Of a stretch of DNA of 64,000 nt, positions 16,670 through 24,816 are shown piece after piece. The stretch is taken from contig JAVBMY010000003.1 in the NCBI GenBank assembly GCA_031551865.1, positions 121,711 to 185,710 on the forward strand, given 5' to 3'. The translations under genes were made by a program, and so were the position numbers. A model generated the notes under the pieces. The model did no database searches, was not told where the DNA came from, and saw only the letters and a list, made by a program, of their open reading frames with translations. Position 1 is the stretch's first letter; every line of letters starts with the position of its first letter. Source of the DNA: Rikenella sp031551865. Lineage in GTDB: Bacteria > Bacteroidota > Bacteroidia > Bacteroidales > Rikenellaceae.

Positions 16670-19600
16670 TTATTGTTCGTCAGATAACACGCTCAATTGT
16701 TCGTTTTGCGATTTGAGCTGCTGCCGCTGCTGTTTGCGGCGGCGGTCGGTGGCCATGTAGCTGTACATGGCGGGGATGATATACATCGTGAGCAGGGTCG
16801 AGATCACCATACCCCCGATCACCGACACGCCCATGGCGATGCGGCTGTTGGCGCCCTCTCCCGAGGCAAAGGCCAGCGGCAGCAGGCCCAGCACGGTCGA
16901 GAAGCTGGTCATCAGAATCGGGCGCAGGCGCTGCACCGCGGCACCGCGGATAGCTTCGGCCTTGCTCATCCCGGCCTCTTGCCGCTGGTTGGCGAACTCG
17001 ACAATCAGGATGCCGTTCTTAGTCACCAGCCCGATGAGCATGATGATGCCGATCTGGCTGAAGATGTTCATCGTCACACCTCCGAAATACATGAAGATCA
17101 GCGCCCCCGAGATGGCCAGCGGCACGGTGAACATGATGATCAGCGGGTCTTTGAAGCTCTCGAACTGCGCGGCCAGCACCAGGAAGATCAGCACCAACGC
17201 CAGCCCGAAGGCGAACATCAGGCTCGACGAACTGTCGCGGAACTCTTTGGATTCGCCGGTCAGGGCGGTGCGGAACGTCTCATCGAGGGTTTCTTTGGCG
17301 ATGCGGTCCATTTCGTCGAGCCCCTGCCCGATGGTCACGCCCTTGGCCAATCCCGTCGACACGGTAGCCGAGTTGAAGCGGTTGTAGCGGTAGAGCTGCG
17401 GCGGGGCCACGCTCTCTTCGAGCTCGACGAGGTTGTCCAACTGGATCATCTCGCCGCCGGCGTTCTTGATGTAGATCGAGCGCAGGTCGACGGGCGTGTT
17501 GCGCTGTTGGCGGTTAATCTCGCCGAGGATCTCGTACTGTTTGCCGTTCATGTAGAAATAACCCATGCGCGGGCCGCTCAGGGCGTACTGGAGCGTCTGC
17601 CCGATGTCGCGGGTGCTGATACCTAAAAGCGACGCTTTGTCGCGGTTGATGTTGACGCGGGTCTCGGGCTTGGTGAACTTGAGGTTCACGTCGGCCATCA
17701 TAAAGAGTGGGCTTTCGTTCACTTTCTGCATGAACAGGGGAATGAACTCCTGCAATTTGTCGATATTCGGGGCCTGTAGCACATACTGGATGGGCATGCC
17801 GCCGCGGCGGCCGCCAAAGGTGGATTGCTGCTGCACGAAGGCGCGGGCCTCGGTTTCGCGGCTTACGGCGGGGGTCAGCGCGTCGGCGATCTGCATCTGG
17901 CTGCGCGTGCGGTCTTTGAGATCGGGCAGCACCAGGCGCACGAAGCTGAAGCCCGGCCGGGCCATCATCATGTTGTAGAGGCGCTCGGGGGCGACCGAGT
18001 CGGCAATGTCGGAGATTTTCTCGGTATAGTCGCGCAGGAATTCGTAAGTGGCGCCTTCGGGGGCACGGGTGTTGACGGTGATCTGCGAACGGTCTTCGAG
18101 GGGGGCGGTCTCCGAGGGTATTTTCACCCAGAGCCACACGATCGAGGCGCCCATCACCACGATCACGAGTAGCGCCACCCACCGGCTGTGCAGAAAGCCG
18201 TCGAGCGTGCGGTGGTAGCCGTTGTTGAGTCCGGCGAAGAAGGGCTCGGTCGTGCGGTAGAACCAGTTCTGTTTGGTCTGCCGCTTGAGCAGTTTGGTCG
18301 AGAGCATGGGGGTGAAGGTCAGGGCCACGAAGGCCGAGATCAGCACCGACCCGGCCACCACGATACTGAATTCGCGGAACAGGCGCCCGGTCATCCCCTC
18401 CATGAAGACGATCGGGAAGAAGACGGACACGAGGGTGATGGTGGTCGAGACGACGGCGAAGAAAATCTCTTTCGACCCTTCGATGCCGGCCTCGCGCGGG
18501 GGCATGCCGCGCTCGATGCGCACATAGATGTTCTCGACCATCACGATGGCGTCGTCGACCACAAGCCCCACCGAGAGCACCACGGCGAGCATCGACAGCA
18601 CGTTGATCGAGAAGCCCGCCAGGTACATCACGAAGAAGGCTCCCACCAACGACACAGGGATCACCACGCACGGCACGAGGGTCACGCGCCACTCGCGCAG
18701 GAACAGGAAAATGATGATGATCACCAGGATAAAGGCGATGTAGACGGTCTCTTCGACTTCGGCGATCGAGGCGCGGATGAATTTCGTGTTGTCGTAGGCG
18801 ATGCCGATCTGCACGTCGTCGGGGATGTCCTTGCGGATCTCCTGGATGCGTTTCTGGGCTTCGTCCGAGATGTCGATCTGGTTGGCGCCGGGCTGGGGGG
18901 TGATCACCACGCCCACCATCGGCACGCCGTTGAGTTTCATGATGCTGCGCTGGTCGGCGGGGCCGAGTTCGGCGGTGCCGATGTCGCGGAAGCGGACGAT
19001 GTTGTAGTCGTCTTCTTTGATGATGATGTTGTTGAACTCTTCGGGGGTTTGCATCAGCCCGAGGGTACGGATGCTGAGCTCGATCTTGTCGCCTTCGATC
19101 GAGCCGCTGGGCAGTTCGACATTCTCGCGGTCGATGGCGGATTTGACGTCCATCGGGGTGACGCCGTAGGCGGCCATCCGCACAGGGTCGAGCCACAGGC
19201 GCATCGCATAGCGTTTCTCGCCCCAGATGCTTACCGAGCTGACGTTGGCGATGGTCTGGAGGCGCTCCTTGAGGGTGAGGTCGGCGATCTCGCTCAGCTC
19301 CAGTAGTGAACGTTTGTCGCTCTGGACGCTGATCTGGAGAATGGGGGTGTCGTCAGCGTCGGATTTCGACACGGTGGGGGGGTCGCAGTCGCGGGGCAGA
19401 AGGCGCTGGGCGCGGGATACTTTGTCGCGCACGTCGTTGGCGGCAGTCTCAAGATCGACCGAGAGCTCGAATTCGACGGTGATACGCGAAGACCCCTGGC
19501 TGCTGGTACTCGAAAGCGAACGGATGCCGGGAATGCCGTTGATGTTCTGTTCGAGGGGCTCGGTGATCTGGCTTTCGATCACATCGGCGTTGGCACCGGG

Positions 19601-19753
19601 GTAACTGACGTTCACCGAGATGATGGGGTTGTCTACGCTGGGGTATTCGCGCACACCGAGGTAGCTGTACCCGATCATCCCGAAGATGAAAATCACGAGG
19701 ACGAAAACGGTAGCCAGTACCGGCCGCTTGATGCTTAATTCGGATATGTTCAT
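16670..19753 (-). CDS. RND efflux pump, inner membrane HAE1-type permease
   Basis: 1027 residues with the AcrB/MexB architecture: N-terminal transmembrane helix (MNISELSIKRPVLATVFVLV), porter domains, a first block of helices including VLSVGLVVDDAIVMVENIYV with the proton-relay acidic pair, a second porter half, and a final helix block (GIIMLIGLVTKNGILIVEF, then PILMTSFSTVLGLLPLAF). It exports amphiphilic substrates using proton motive force, with the adaptor (20534-21628) and the TolC-like duct (14823-16184). Substrate cannot be told from sequence. The three genes share strand and order but are spaced 780 and 485 bp apart, so they may have separate transcripts. Confidence 0.95.
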   Translation of the reverse strand: MNISELSIKRPVLATVFVLVIFIFGMIGYSYLGVREYPSVDNPIISVNVSYPGANADVIESQITEPLEQNINGIPGIRSLSSTSSQGSSRITVEFELSVDLETAANDVRDKVSRAQRLLPRDCDPPTVSKSDADDTPILQISVQSDKRSLLELSEIADLTLKERLQTIANVSSVSIWGEKRYAMRLWLDPVRMAAYGVTPMDVKSAIDRENVELPSGSIEGDKIELSIRTLGLMQTPEEFNNIIIKEDDYNIVRFRDIGTAELGPADQRSIMKLNGVPMVGVVITPQPGANQIDISDEAQKRIQEIRKDIPDDVQIGIAYDNTKFIRASIAEVEETVYIAFILVIIIIFLFLREWRVTLVPCVVIPVSLVGAFFVMYLAGFSINVLSMLAVVLSVGLVVDDAIVMVENIYVRIERGMPPREAGIEGSKEIFFAVVSTTITLVSVFFPIVFMEGMTGRLFREFSIVVAGSVLISAFVALTFTPMLSTKLLKRQTKQNWFYRTTEPFFAGLNNGYHRTLDGFLHSRWVALLVIVVMGASIVWLWVKIPSETAPLEDRSQITVNTRAPEGATYEFLRDYTEKISDIADSVAPERLYNMMMARPGFSFVRLVLPDLKDRTRSQMQIADALTPAVSRETEARAFVQQQSTFGGRRGGMPIQYVLQAPNIDKLQEFIPLFMQKVNESPLFMMADVNLKFTKPETRVNINRDKASLLGISTRDIGQTLQYALSGPRMGYFYMNGKQYEILGEINRQQRNTPVDLRSIYIKNAGGEMIQLDNLVELEESVAPPQLYRYNRFNSATVSTGLAKGVTIGQGLDEMDRIAKETLDETFRTALTGESKEFRDSSSSLMFAFGLALVLIFLVLAAQFESFKDPLIIMFTVPLAISGALIFMYFGGVTMNIFSQIGIIMLIGLVTKNGILIVEFANQRQEAGMSKAEAIRGAAVQRLRPILMTSFSTVLGLLPLAFASGEGANSRIAMGVSVIGGMVISTLLTMYIIPAMYSYMATDRRRKQQRQQLKSQNEQLSVLSDEQ

Positions 19754-20288
19754 TTATCTATATTGATATTTTTGTCGTTGAAGGGACAAAGAGCCCCCTT
19801 CGATAATTTTGCACTCTTCTCTCTTTCTTCGCAGAGGGCTTCTTTAGCCCCGAGGACGGATTTTTCTCCTTTTTCCGAACCGCGTATGCCGCGGACTGCA
19901 GTTCCTTTTTGGCAGCTCCCAAAAAGTAACCCAAAAAGAGCCCAAAGGGGCCGGCTACCCCTTTGTCATCCCCGCTTTATGCTTGTAGCTCCTACTCTAC
20001 TTTTACGTAAGCGCCCAAAGCGAGGGCAATCAAGCTTGCTTGAATTGCCGAGCGAATAGGAGGTGGAGACCGCGAAGCGGACTCAAATCCACATTAACTG
20101 ATCTAAACGCTGAAGGGTTGCAGGGGGAAGGGGCTACGACCCCTCCACTCATTACCCCTCCCCCTCCTTGACTTTATTGTCCAGGTCCTGCGGGGTAATG
20201 GCTTCAAAAAAGGACCCGGCACGGCGCGTGTTCCCGGCCGAACGCAGTGAGGCCGCAATTCTCTGTACCGGCGTAGCGTAGTGAGCAT
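19754..20288. repeat. Gene-free spacer with dispersed repeats
   Basis: No credible gene. It contains short hairpins and, at about 20029-20094, a diverged relative of the R3 repeat (ATCAAGCTTGCTTGAATTGC, then GACCGCGAAGCGGACT). No clear -7 box for the pump gene was found here. Confidence 0.5.
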
Positions 20289-20349
20289 ATCGCCCGCCCC
20301 TCGGCCTTTGGCCGATCGGGGCAGGGGCGGGCGATTCTTTTCGACCGCG
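20289..20349 (+). terminator. Terminator-like hairpin in spacer
   Basis: 13-bp stem (20289-20301 and 20333-20345, ATCGCCCGCCCCT) enclosing a second small hairpin (TCGGCCTTTGGCCGA), followed by TCTTTT on the plus strand. No plus-strand gene is upstream, so it is probably part of the mosaic hairpin family rather than a functional gene end. Confidence 0.45.
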
Positions 20350-20389
20350 CGGCTCTCGTTAAGAGGCGCGGTCCACCTCCCCCACCACC

Positions 20390-20545
20390 ACTACTTTCTT
20401 GTCAGGCGTTTCTGGTGTATGAATATTTTGGGTATGTATACACTCGCTTCGCTCCCGTGTGGCCCCAAAATATTCATACACCAGAAAAAGCCATCCCTTC
20501 ATAAGAGAAAGTAAATAATCGTTTTTTAAACGATTATTTACTTTC
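20390..20545. repeat. Two-hairpin 3'-end element, copy A
   Basis: Two inverted repeats in fixed order. Relative to the adaptor gene (minus strand) they are: an 18-bp perfect stem at 20507-20524/20528-20545 (GAAAGTAAATAATCGTTT), a spacer with the conserved CCATCCC, and a 22-bp perfect stem at 20411-20432/20464-20485 (GTATGAATATTTTGGG core) with a 31-nt loop; the outer boundary is ACTACTTTCTTGT. The first hairpin overlaps the last codons and stop of the adaptor gene. Copies B and C are at 29741-29894 and 42871-43025. Confidence 0.85.
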
Positions 20546-21628
20546 TACGTTATCCAGCGTCACGGCCATGCCGTCGCGCAGTTGCATCACGCCCGAGACG
20601 ATCACCGTGTCGCCGCGTCCGATACCGCTCAGGATCTGAATGTCGGCGGCCGTACGGATACCTTTCGTGACCTGCACGGCCTTGGCCTTGCCGTCTTTGT
20701 AGAGGTAAGCGATGTCGCGCCCCATTTCGGCCACTACGGCCTCGGTGGGGATCTTGATGGCGTTCGGCACCTCTTTGAGGGTCACCGAGAGGGTCACCGA
20801 GCGGCCGGGAATCAGTTTGCCGCCGGGGTTGGGAGAGATGGCGCGCACTTTCTGCGAGAGGGTTTTGGGGTCGAGCACCGACTCCACGGCATAAACCGTG
20901 GCGCGGTAGCTCTCGGAGTCGCCCGTGGGCGAGAAGTTCACCACTGTGCCGTCGTGCACCTGGTTGACGTAGCGCTCGTTGATCGAGAATTCGAGTTTGA
21001 TGGGGCTGATCTTGGTGAGCGTAGCGATGGTGCTTGCGGGGGTCACGTAAGCGCCGAGGCTCACCTGCCGCAGGCCGACCATACCGTCGAACGGCGCACG
21101 GATCTCAGTGTGGGTGATGCGGACATTGACCAATTCGAGATCGGCTTCGAGTTTTTCGAGTTCGGTGGTCACCTGTTGGTAGGCTTCGAGGCTCACGGCG
21201 TCGTTTTCGAGCAGCATCTTCTGGCGGCTGACCCGCTCGCGGGCCAACGGCAGTTGGGCTTCGATCTTATGTTTTTCGGCCTGGAGCGACCCGTCGCTGA
21301 TCTTGGCCAGCAGTTGTCCTTTGCGCACGAACGCCCCTTCGGTAAAATAAATTCCTTTCATCAGGCCCGAGGTCAGGAACGCGAGGTTCACCTCTTCGTC
21401 GGGGATGAGCTTACCGGTCGACACGATGGCGTCGCGCAGGGTTTCGTATTCGGCCACGCGGGCGTTGACGTTGAGCGCGCGGTTGCGTCCTCCGCCCTGC
21501 GACTGCGCGGGCGGTGCCCCGGCTCCGGCCCCGGGGGCCTCTTTCTTGGACAGGTAGGGCCAAAGGGCCATTCCGGCGATAAGCAATGCGATGACGACAA
21601 TGAGGATAATCCTGATCTTCTTTCCCAT
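20534..21628 (-). CDS. RND efflux periplasmic adaptor (membrane fusion protein)
   Basis: 364 residues. An N-terminal anchor helix (KIRIILIVVIALLIAGMALW) and a Gly/Ala/Pro-rich linker precede the lipoyl/hairpin/beta-barrel organisation of HlyD-type adaptors: FVRKGQLLAKISDGSLQAEK (first lipoyl half), a coiled-coil hairpin (about 115-175), ITHTEIRAPFDGMVGLRQVSLGAYVT (second half), then the beta-barrel and membrane-proximal domains. It bridges the pump and the TolC-like duct. Its last residues ESK and stop are encoded by the first hairpin of the two-hairpin element, so the C-terminus may have been rewritten by that element. A good promoter lies 44-51 bp upstream. Confidence 0.94.
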   Translation of the reverse strand: MGKKIRIILIVVIALLIAGMALWPYLSKKEAPGAGAGAPPAQSQGGGRNRALNVNARVAEYETLRDAIVSTGKLIPDEEVNLAFLTSGLMKGIYFTEGAFVRKGQLLAKISDGSLQAEKHKIEAQLPLARERVSRQKMLLENDAVSLEAYQQVTTELEKLEADLELVNVRITHTEIRAPFDGMVGLRQVSLGAYVTPASTIATLTKISPIKLEFSINERYVNQVHDGTVVNFSPTGDSESYRATVYAVESVLDPKTLSQKVRAISPNPGGKLIPGRSVTLSVTLKEVPNAIKIPTEAVVAEMGRDIAYLYKDGKAKAVQVTKGIRTAADIQILSGIGRGDTVIVSGVMQLRDGMAVTLDNVESK

Positions 21629-21671
21629 GGGTAATGTTTTCGTTTTTGCGGACGGGTTGTCCGGAGCGATA

Positions 21672-21679
21672 CAAAGCTA
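21672..21679 (-). promoter_or_regulatory. Predicted -7 box of the efflux adaptor gene
   Basis: TAGCTTTG on the minus strand, a perfect TAnnTTTG match, divergent from the rpsO promoter about 110 bp away. Confidence 0.65.
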
Positions 21680-21785
21680 CAAAATTAAATAGGGACGGAA
21701 TGTAGAATCCCGGTTAAATAGACAGGCGGCGCGAAAAAAAGTTTAACGGCGCGCCATGAAATGAGGTTTATTCCCGGAAAGTTCT

Positions 21786-21793
21786 TACCTTTG
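21786..21793 (+). promoter_or_regulatory. Predicted -7 box of rpsO
   Basis: TACCTTTG, a perfect TAnnTTTG match about 34 bp before the start codon. Confidence 0.7.
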
Positions 21794-21827
21794 CCTCCCG
21801 CTTCTAATTAATATACAGTATAATTAC

Positions 21828-22100
21828 ATGAGCTACATCGATTCACAAAAGAAACAAGAACTGTTCGCCGCGCACGGCCAGTCGCAAACCGACACCGGTT
21901 CGCCCGAAAGCCAGATCGCGCTTTTCTCATTCCGCATCGCTCACCTGACCGATCACCTGAAAAGCCACAAAAAAGACTTCAATACCCAACGGGCCCTGCT
22001 CAAGTTGGTCGGCAAACGCCGCGACATGCTCGACTACCTGAAGGAGAACGACATCGAGCGCTACCGCGCCATCGTCAAGGCACTCGGCCTGCGCAAATAA
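21828..22100 (+). CDS. rpsO: 30S ribosomal protein S15
   Basis: 90 residues, the standard S15 length. It has the family core TGSPESQIALFSFRIAHLTDHLKSHKKDF and the C-terminal GKRRDMLDYLKENDIERYRAIVKALGLRK. S15 binds the central domain of 16S rRNA early in small-subunit assembly. It is monocistronic, with its own promoter and a strong terminator at 22175-22209. In many bacteria rpsO precedes pnp; here pnp lies about 2.7 kb downstream, with the broken C10 protease and the beta-barrel gene inserted on the opposite strand. Confidence 0.98.
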   Translation: MSYIDSQKKQELFAAHGQSQTDTGSPESQIALFSFRIAHLTDHLKSHKKDFNTQRALLKLVGKRRDMLDYLKENDIERYRAIVKALGLRK

Positions 22101-22174
22101 GCGCTGTTGCCCGTTCTGCCGCCGTGTGCGGCCCCGGAAGAATCCTTCGCCCCCTTAAGAGGTATATCTAAGCC

Positions 22175-22209
22175 AATCGCTGCCGCCTGAATGTCAGGCG
22201 GCAGCGATT
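22175..22209 (+). terminator. rpsO terminator
   Basis: Perfect 16-bp stem (22175-22190 and 22194-22209, AATCGCTGCCGCCTGA) with a 3-nt loop, continuing into TTATTT. Confidence 0.85.
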
Positions 22210-22288
22210 TTATTTGATGGCGTACCTAAAGGCGAGGGCCGGGACCGCCCGGAAGAAACAGGCAGCCCCGGGAGAACGAACGGCTATT

Positions 22289-22861
22289 TCAGAAACGGTA
22301 TTTGAACTTGACCTCCAATCCAACAGAAACGTCGCCATGAGGAGGAAAATATTCGTCACCCCATAGTATGGGATTGACAAGCAATCCCGGTTCGAAAACC
22401 AAACCTTTATAAATTTGGATGTCTTTACTTATTCTGAAAGTCAGCCCAGTATAGTCGGAATCATCAGGTGCGTCATTGTCGGTACAAAAACCGAATACCG
22501 CGCCCGCCGAGAAATTGATAATACGTGTATATATTTTTACAGATACAGGGAGCTCGACAAAATTGCACACAGGGAGTGGTCCGGGAGCGCCGTCCTTAAG
22601 ATAGAACGCCGATTTTACCCAGAGTTTACGTACCCCTGTTTCCAGCCCCAACACCCCGATGATCCGGGCTTCGACAGACAAGCCCGTACCTGCGGTCCAC
22701 AAACTGCTTTTATCTTGTGAGAACGGAACTGCGAAACTGCCGGTGATCCCGACACCCAAATGCTCGGAAGGATATAAAGGCTTTCGCGCTGAACTTAGGG
22801 CAAGGCCACACATTGCCATAACCAAACCGAGAACCGTTGTTTTTATACTTATTGTTTTCAT
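22289..22861 (-). CDS. Small outer-membrane beta-barrel protein
   Basis: 190 residues with a signal peptide (KTTVLGLVMAMCGLALSSA) and alternating hydrophobic/polar strands ending in the aromatic beta-signal VGLEVKFKYRF, typical of porin-family eight-stranded barrels in Bacteroidota. There is no enzymatic motif. It begins 4 bp after the broken C10 protease gene on the same strand, so the pair was probably one transcript. Base composition here is clearly AT-richer than in the flanking housekeeping genes, suggesting acquired DNA. Function is unknown beyond surface location. Confidence 0.75.
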   Translation of the reverse strand: MKTISIKTTVLGLVMAMCGLALSSARKPLYPSEHLGVGITGSFAVPFSQDKSSLWTAGTGLSVEARIIGVLGLETGVRKLWVKSAFYLKDGAPGPLPVCNFVELPVSVKIYTRIINFSAGAVFGFCTDNDAPDDSDYTGLTFRISKDIQIYKGLVFEPGLLVNPILWGDEYFPPHGDVSVGLEVKFKYRF

Positions 22862-22865
22862 GGCG

Positions 22866-24492
22866 TTACTGTTTAGGATGTATTTGACAAATTATCTGCT
22901 TTCTAGAATTGTAGCCATATTCTACTCCTCCGGAACCAAAGTTACTCGGATTGACCCAGCAATCGCCAGAACCGTCCCACCCCCAATTGCAGTGGAAAAG
23001 GCTGAAATTACCGCCTGCATTCTGCTCTTCGATATAAGTATACCCCGCCTCCGCAGACTGATAGTAATACACAACCTTATACTTATGAAAATAGTAATTC
23101 ACACTATATCCATCCACAACCCAAGCATGCCCTCCGGTAGAGCGCTCACCTCTCATATAAACAGGCCTATTGGCATTAAGAGAACTCTTAATGGACGCCT
23201 CGGAAAAATCTACTAAACCTTCTTGATTATATCCGAAATTGGAAAAAGTTCGAGGGCACGATGATGAATAAGCGCCCGACCCCGAAGAAGAATAACTCAT
23301 ATCCAAATTACCATTACGGCCTAATTCATACATCAACTGCCCTACACTGTTCTGGGCATCGGCAGACCAATATTCCCACCAAACAGGCAGGTGCAAATCC
23401 CATGCATACACTGAACTTAAAAACAGGCCATTTATATTTCGTGAAACAGTCGGATATTTCCAATAGTTCATGATCTGGGCAACCGCGGTAGCCACACAAC
23501 CTGTGGGACATCCCGGATAATGCTGCTTAACGATCACGTTGTAGGGAGTTCCCTATCCCCATTGGGTTGTAAGTAACGGATGCTTCCTGTACGTCTCGCG
23601 CGTCTCGGCGCCCAGCCATACGAACTCGGTCTGGTCTACTTTAGTCCAGCGCCACGTAATCATCGGATTATCCCGGGGATGATAATCTTCTCCAGGAAGA
23701 AAATCCGGACATTTAACCGTCAAACCATAGATAAACTCCTGACGGGGATTCTCCCAACTACCCTCGGGGGCACTCGGGTCGATGTAGTAGGGGTCGTTGG
23801 GATCAAGCTGGGTCGGATCGAAGTCTCCGTAACTCTTGGTCTGCACCGACATTTGCGGAGCCACCTTGGCGCAAAGCGCTTCGTAAATCGAGTCGCCCCG
23901 CATCGACTCCAGCCGGGCGATCTCGCTCTCGACGTAGGTCTGCATTTCTCCCTGCATCAGCCGCATGCCGGGGTTGTCGGTATCCGTCTGGGTGGCGCCC
24001 TCGTCGGCCCAGGCCAGCAGCCAGTCCTGCACCCTCCGGTCGCCCGCGATATACGCGAAGCCTTCGCCCTCGCCAAAATTCAGCAGGTAGATCTTGGTGG
24101 GTTGTTCCTCGGCGGCTTCAGAGGCTTCGGAAGAACCGTTTTTGGTGCCGGGAGTGGTCACGGTGCCGGGAGCGCCGAACGAGGGGATGCGTACCGTGCC
24201 CACCAGCGAGTCGGCGATGATGATCGTGCGTGGGCCGGAGCTTTTGGTGGCGACCGCGCCTTTGTCCGCGAGCCCTTGGATCAGGGCTTCGCCACGGGCC
24301 AGCAATTCTTCGTGCGTGAGGGTATAATCCTTCGAGAGCAGCGGCAGGCGCTCCTGTTCGTCGGCGCTCAACGTCACGGCATAGGGGGTGGGGGCGGTGG
24401 GCTCAGGCCCGCCAACGGAGAGGGGTTCTTTCTGGCAGGAACTCAGCCCGGCAAGGGCCAATATCCACAATAGGGGGGGGGATTTTCTTCAT
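22866..24492 (-). pseudogene. C10 family (streptopain-like) cysteine protease, interrupted by a C-tract frameshift and an amber codon
   Basis: Two frames together form one prepro-C10 protease. The N-terminal part (24470-23553) has a lipoprotein-type signal and propeptide, and ends ...HPLLTTQWG followed by TAG at 23555-23553. The same frame continues GTPYNV...CPTGCVATAVAQIMNYW (catalytic Cys), GGHAWVVDGY (catalytic His) and CNWGWDGSGDCW, to a stop at 22866. Family members read WGQG here, so TAG probably replaces CAG. Upstream, ATG 24492 is separated from this frame by a run of nine C (24473-24481); one C fewer would give MKKIPPLLWILALAGLSSC, an ideal lipobox leader. Downstream of about 23,760 the gene becomes AT-rich. 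It could be a pseudogene, a phase-variable gene or partly a sequencing artefact. TTG 24470 could start the first half without a frameshift. Confidence 0.82.
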
Positions 24493-24816
24493 GGGTTTGG
24501 AAGTTTATGAGTAAAACAGTGTCCAAGGCAGAAATACTCCCGCCTTACGGCGGCAAGATAGAAATTTTACATGAAAGATACGAGAATTCCCCCACCTAAT
24601 AAGATAATAAAAATATTTAATAACCCGATCCGACTGACCGCAAAGGCAAAGCCGCAACCAACAACGCGCGGTACGCCATCGGATACCGCCGCGTACCCCA
24701 AAGGCTCTCCGCCGACAACCTAAGGAGAAAGAATCGCTGCGGGCAAACATGCAAATCCAATAAATTATTCGTACCTTAGCCGCCAATTATCAGAAGTAAA
24801 AATTAAACCACCCGTA
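24493..24816. other. Divergent spacer before pnp
   Basis: Gene-free. It holds the pnp promoter and, at about 24,700-24,755, sequence faintly resembling the right part of the MITE-like element (GGCTCTCCGCCGAC, then GCTGCGGGCAAACATGC), which may be a decayed copy. Confidence 0.4.
24772..24779 (+). promoter_or_regulatory. Predicted -7 box of pnp
   Basis: TACCTTAG, one mismatch to TAnnTTTG, 37 bp before the pnp start. Confidence 0.5.

Noticed and set aside
16697..17626. Long plus-strand open frame opposite the RND pump gene
   Set aside because: It is the antisense shadow of a well-supported 1027-residue pump; its translation is rich in His, Gly and Arg and has no domain.
23535..23555. Programmed amber read-through or pyrrolysine insertion in the C10 gene
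   Set aside because: There is no suppressor tRNA or pyl gene here, and the family residue at this position is Gln, one base from TAG; simple mutation is more likely.
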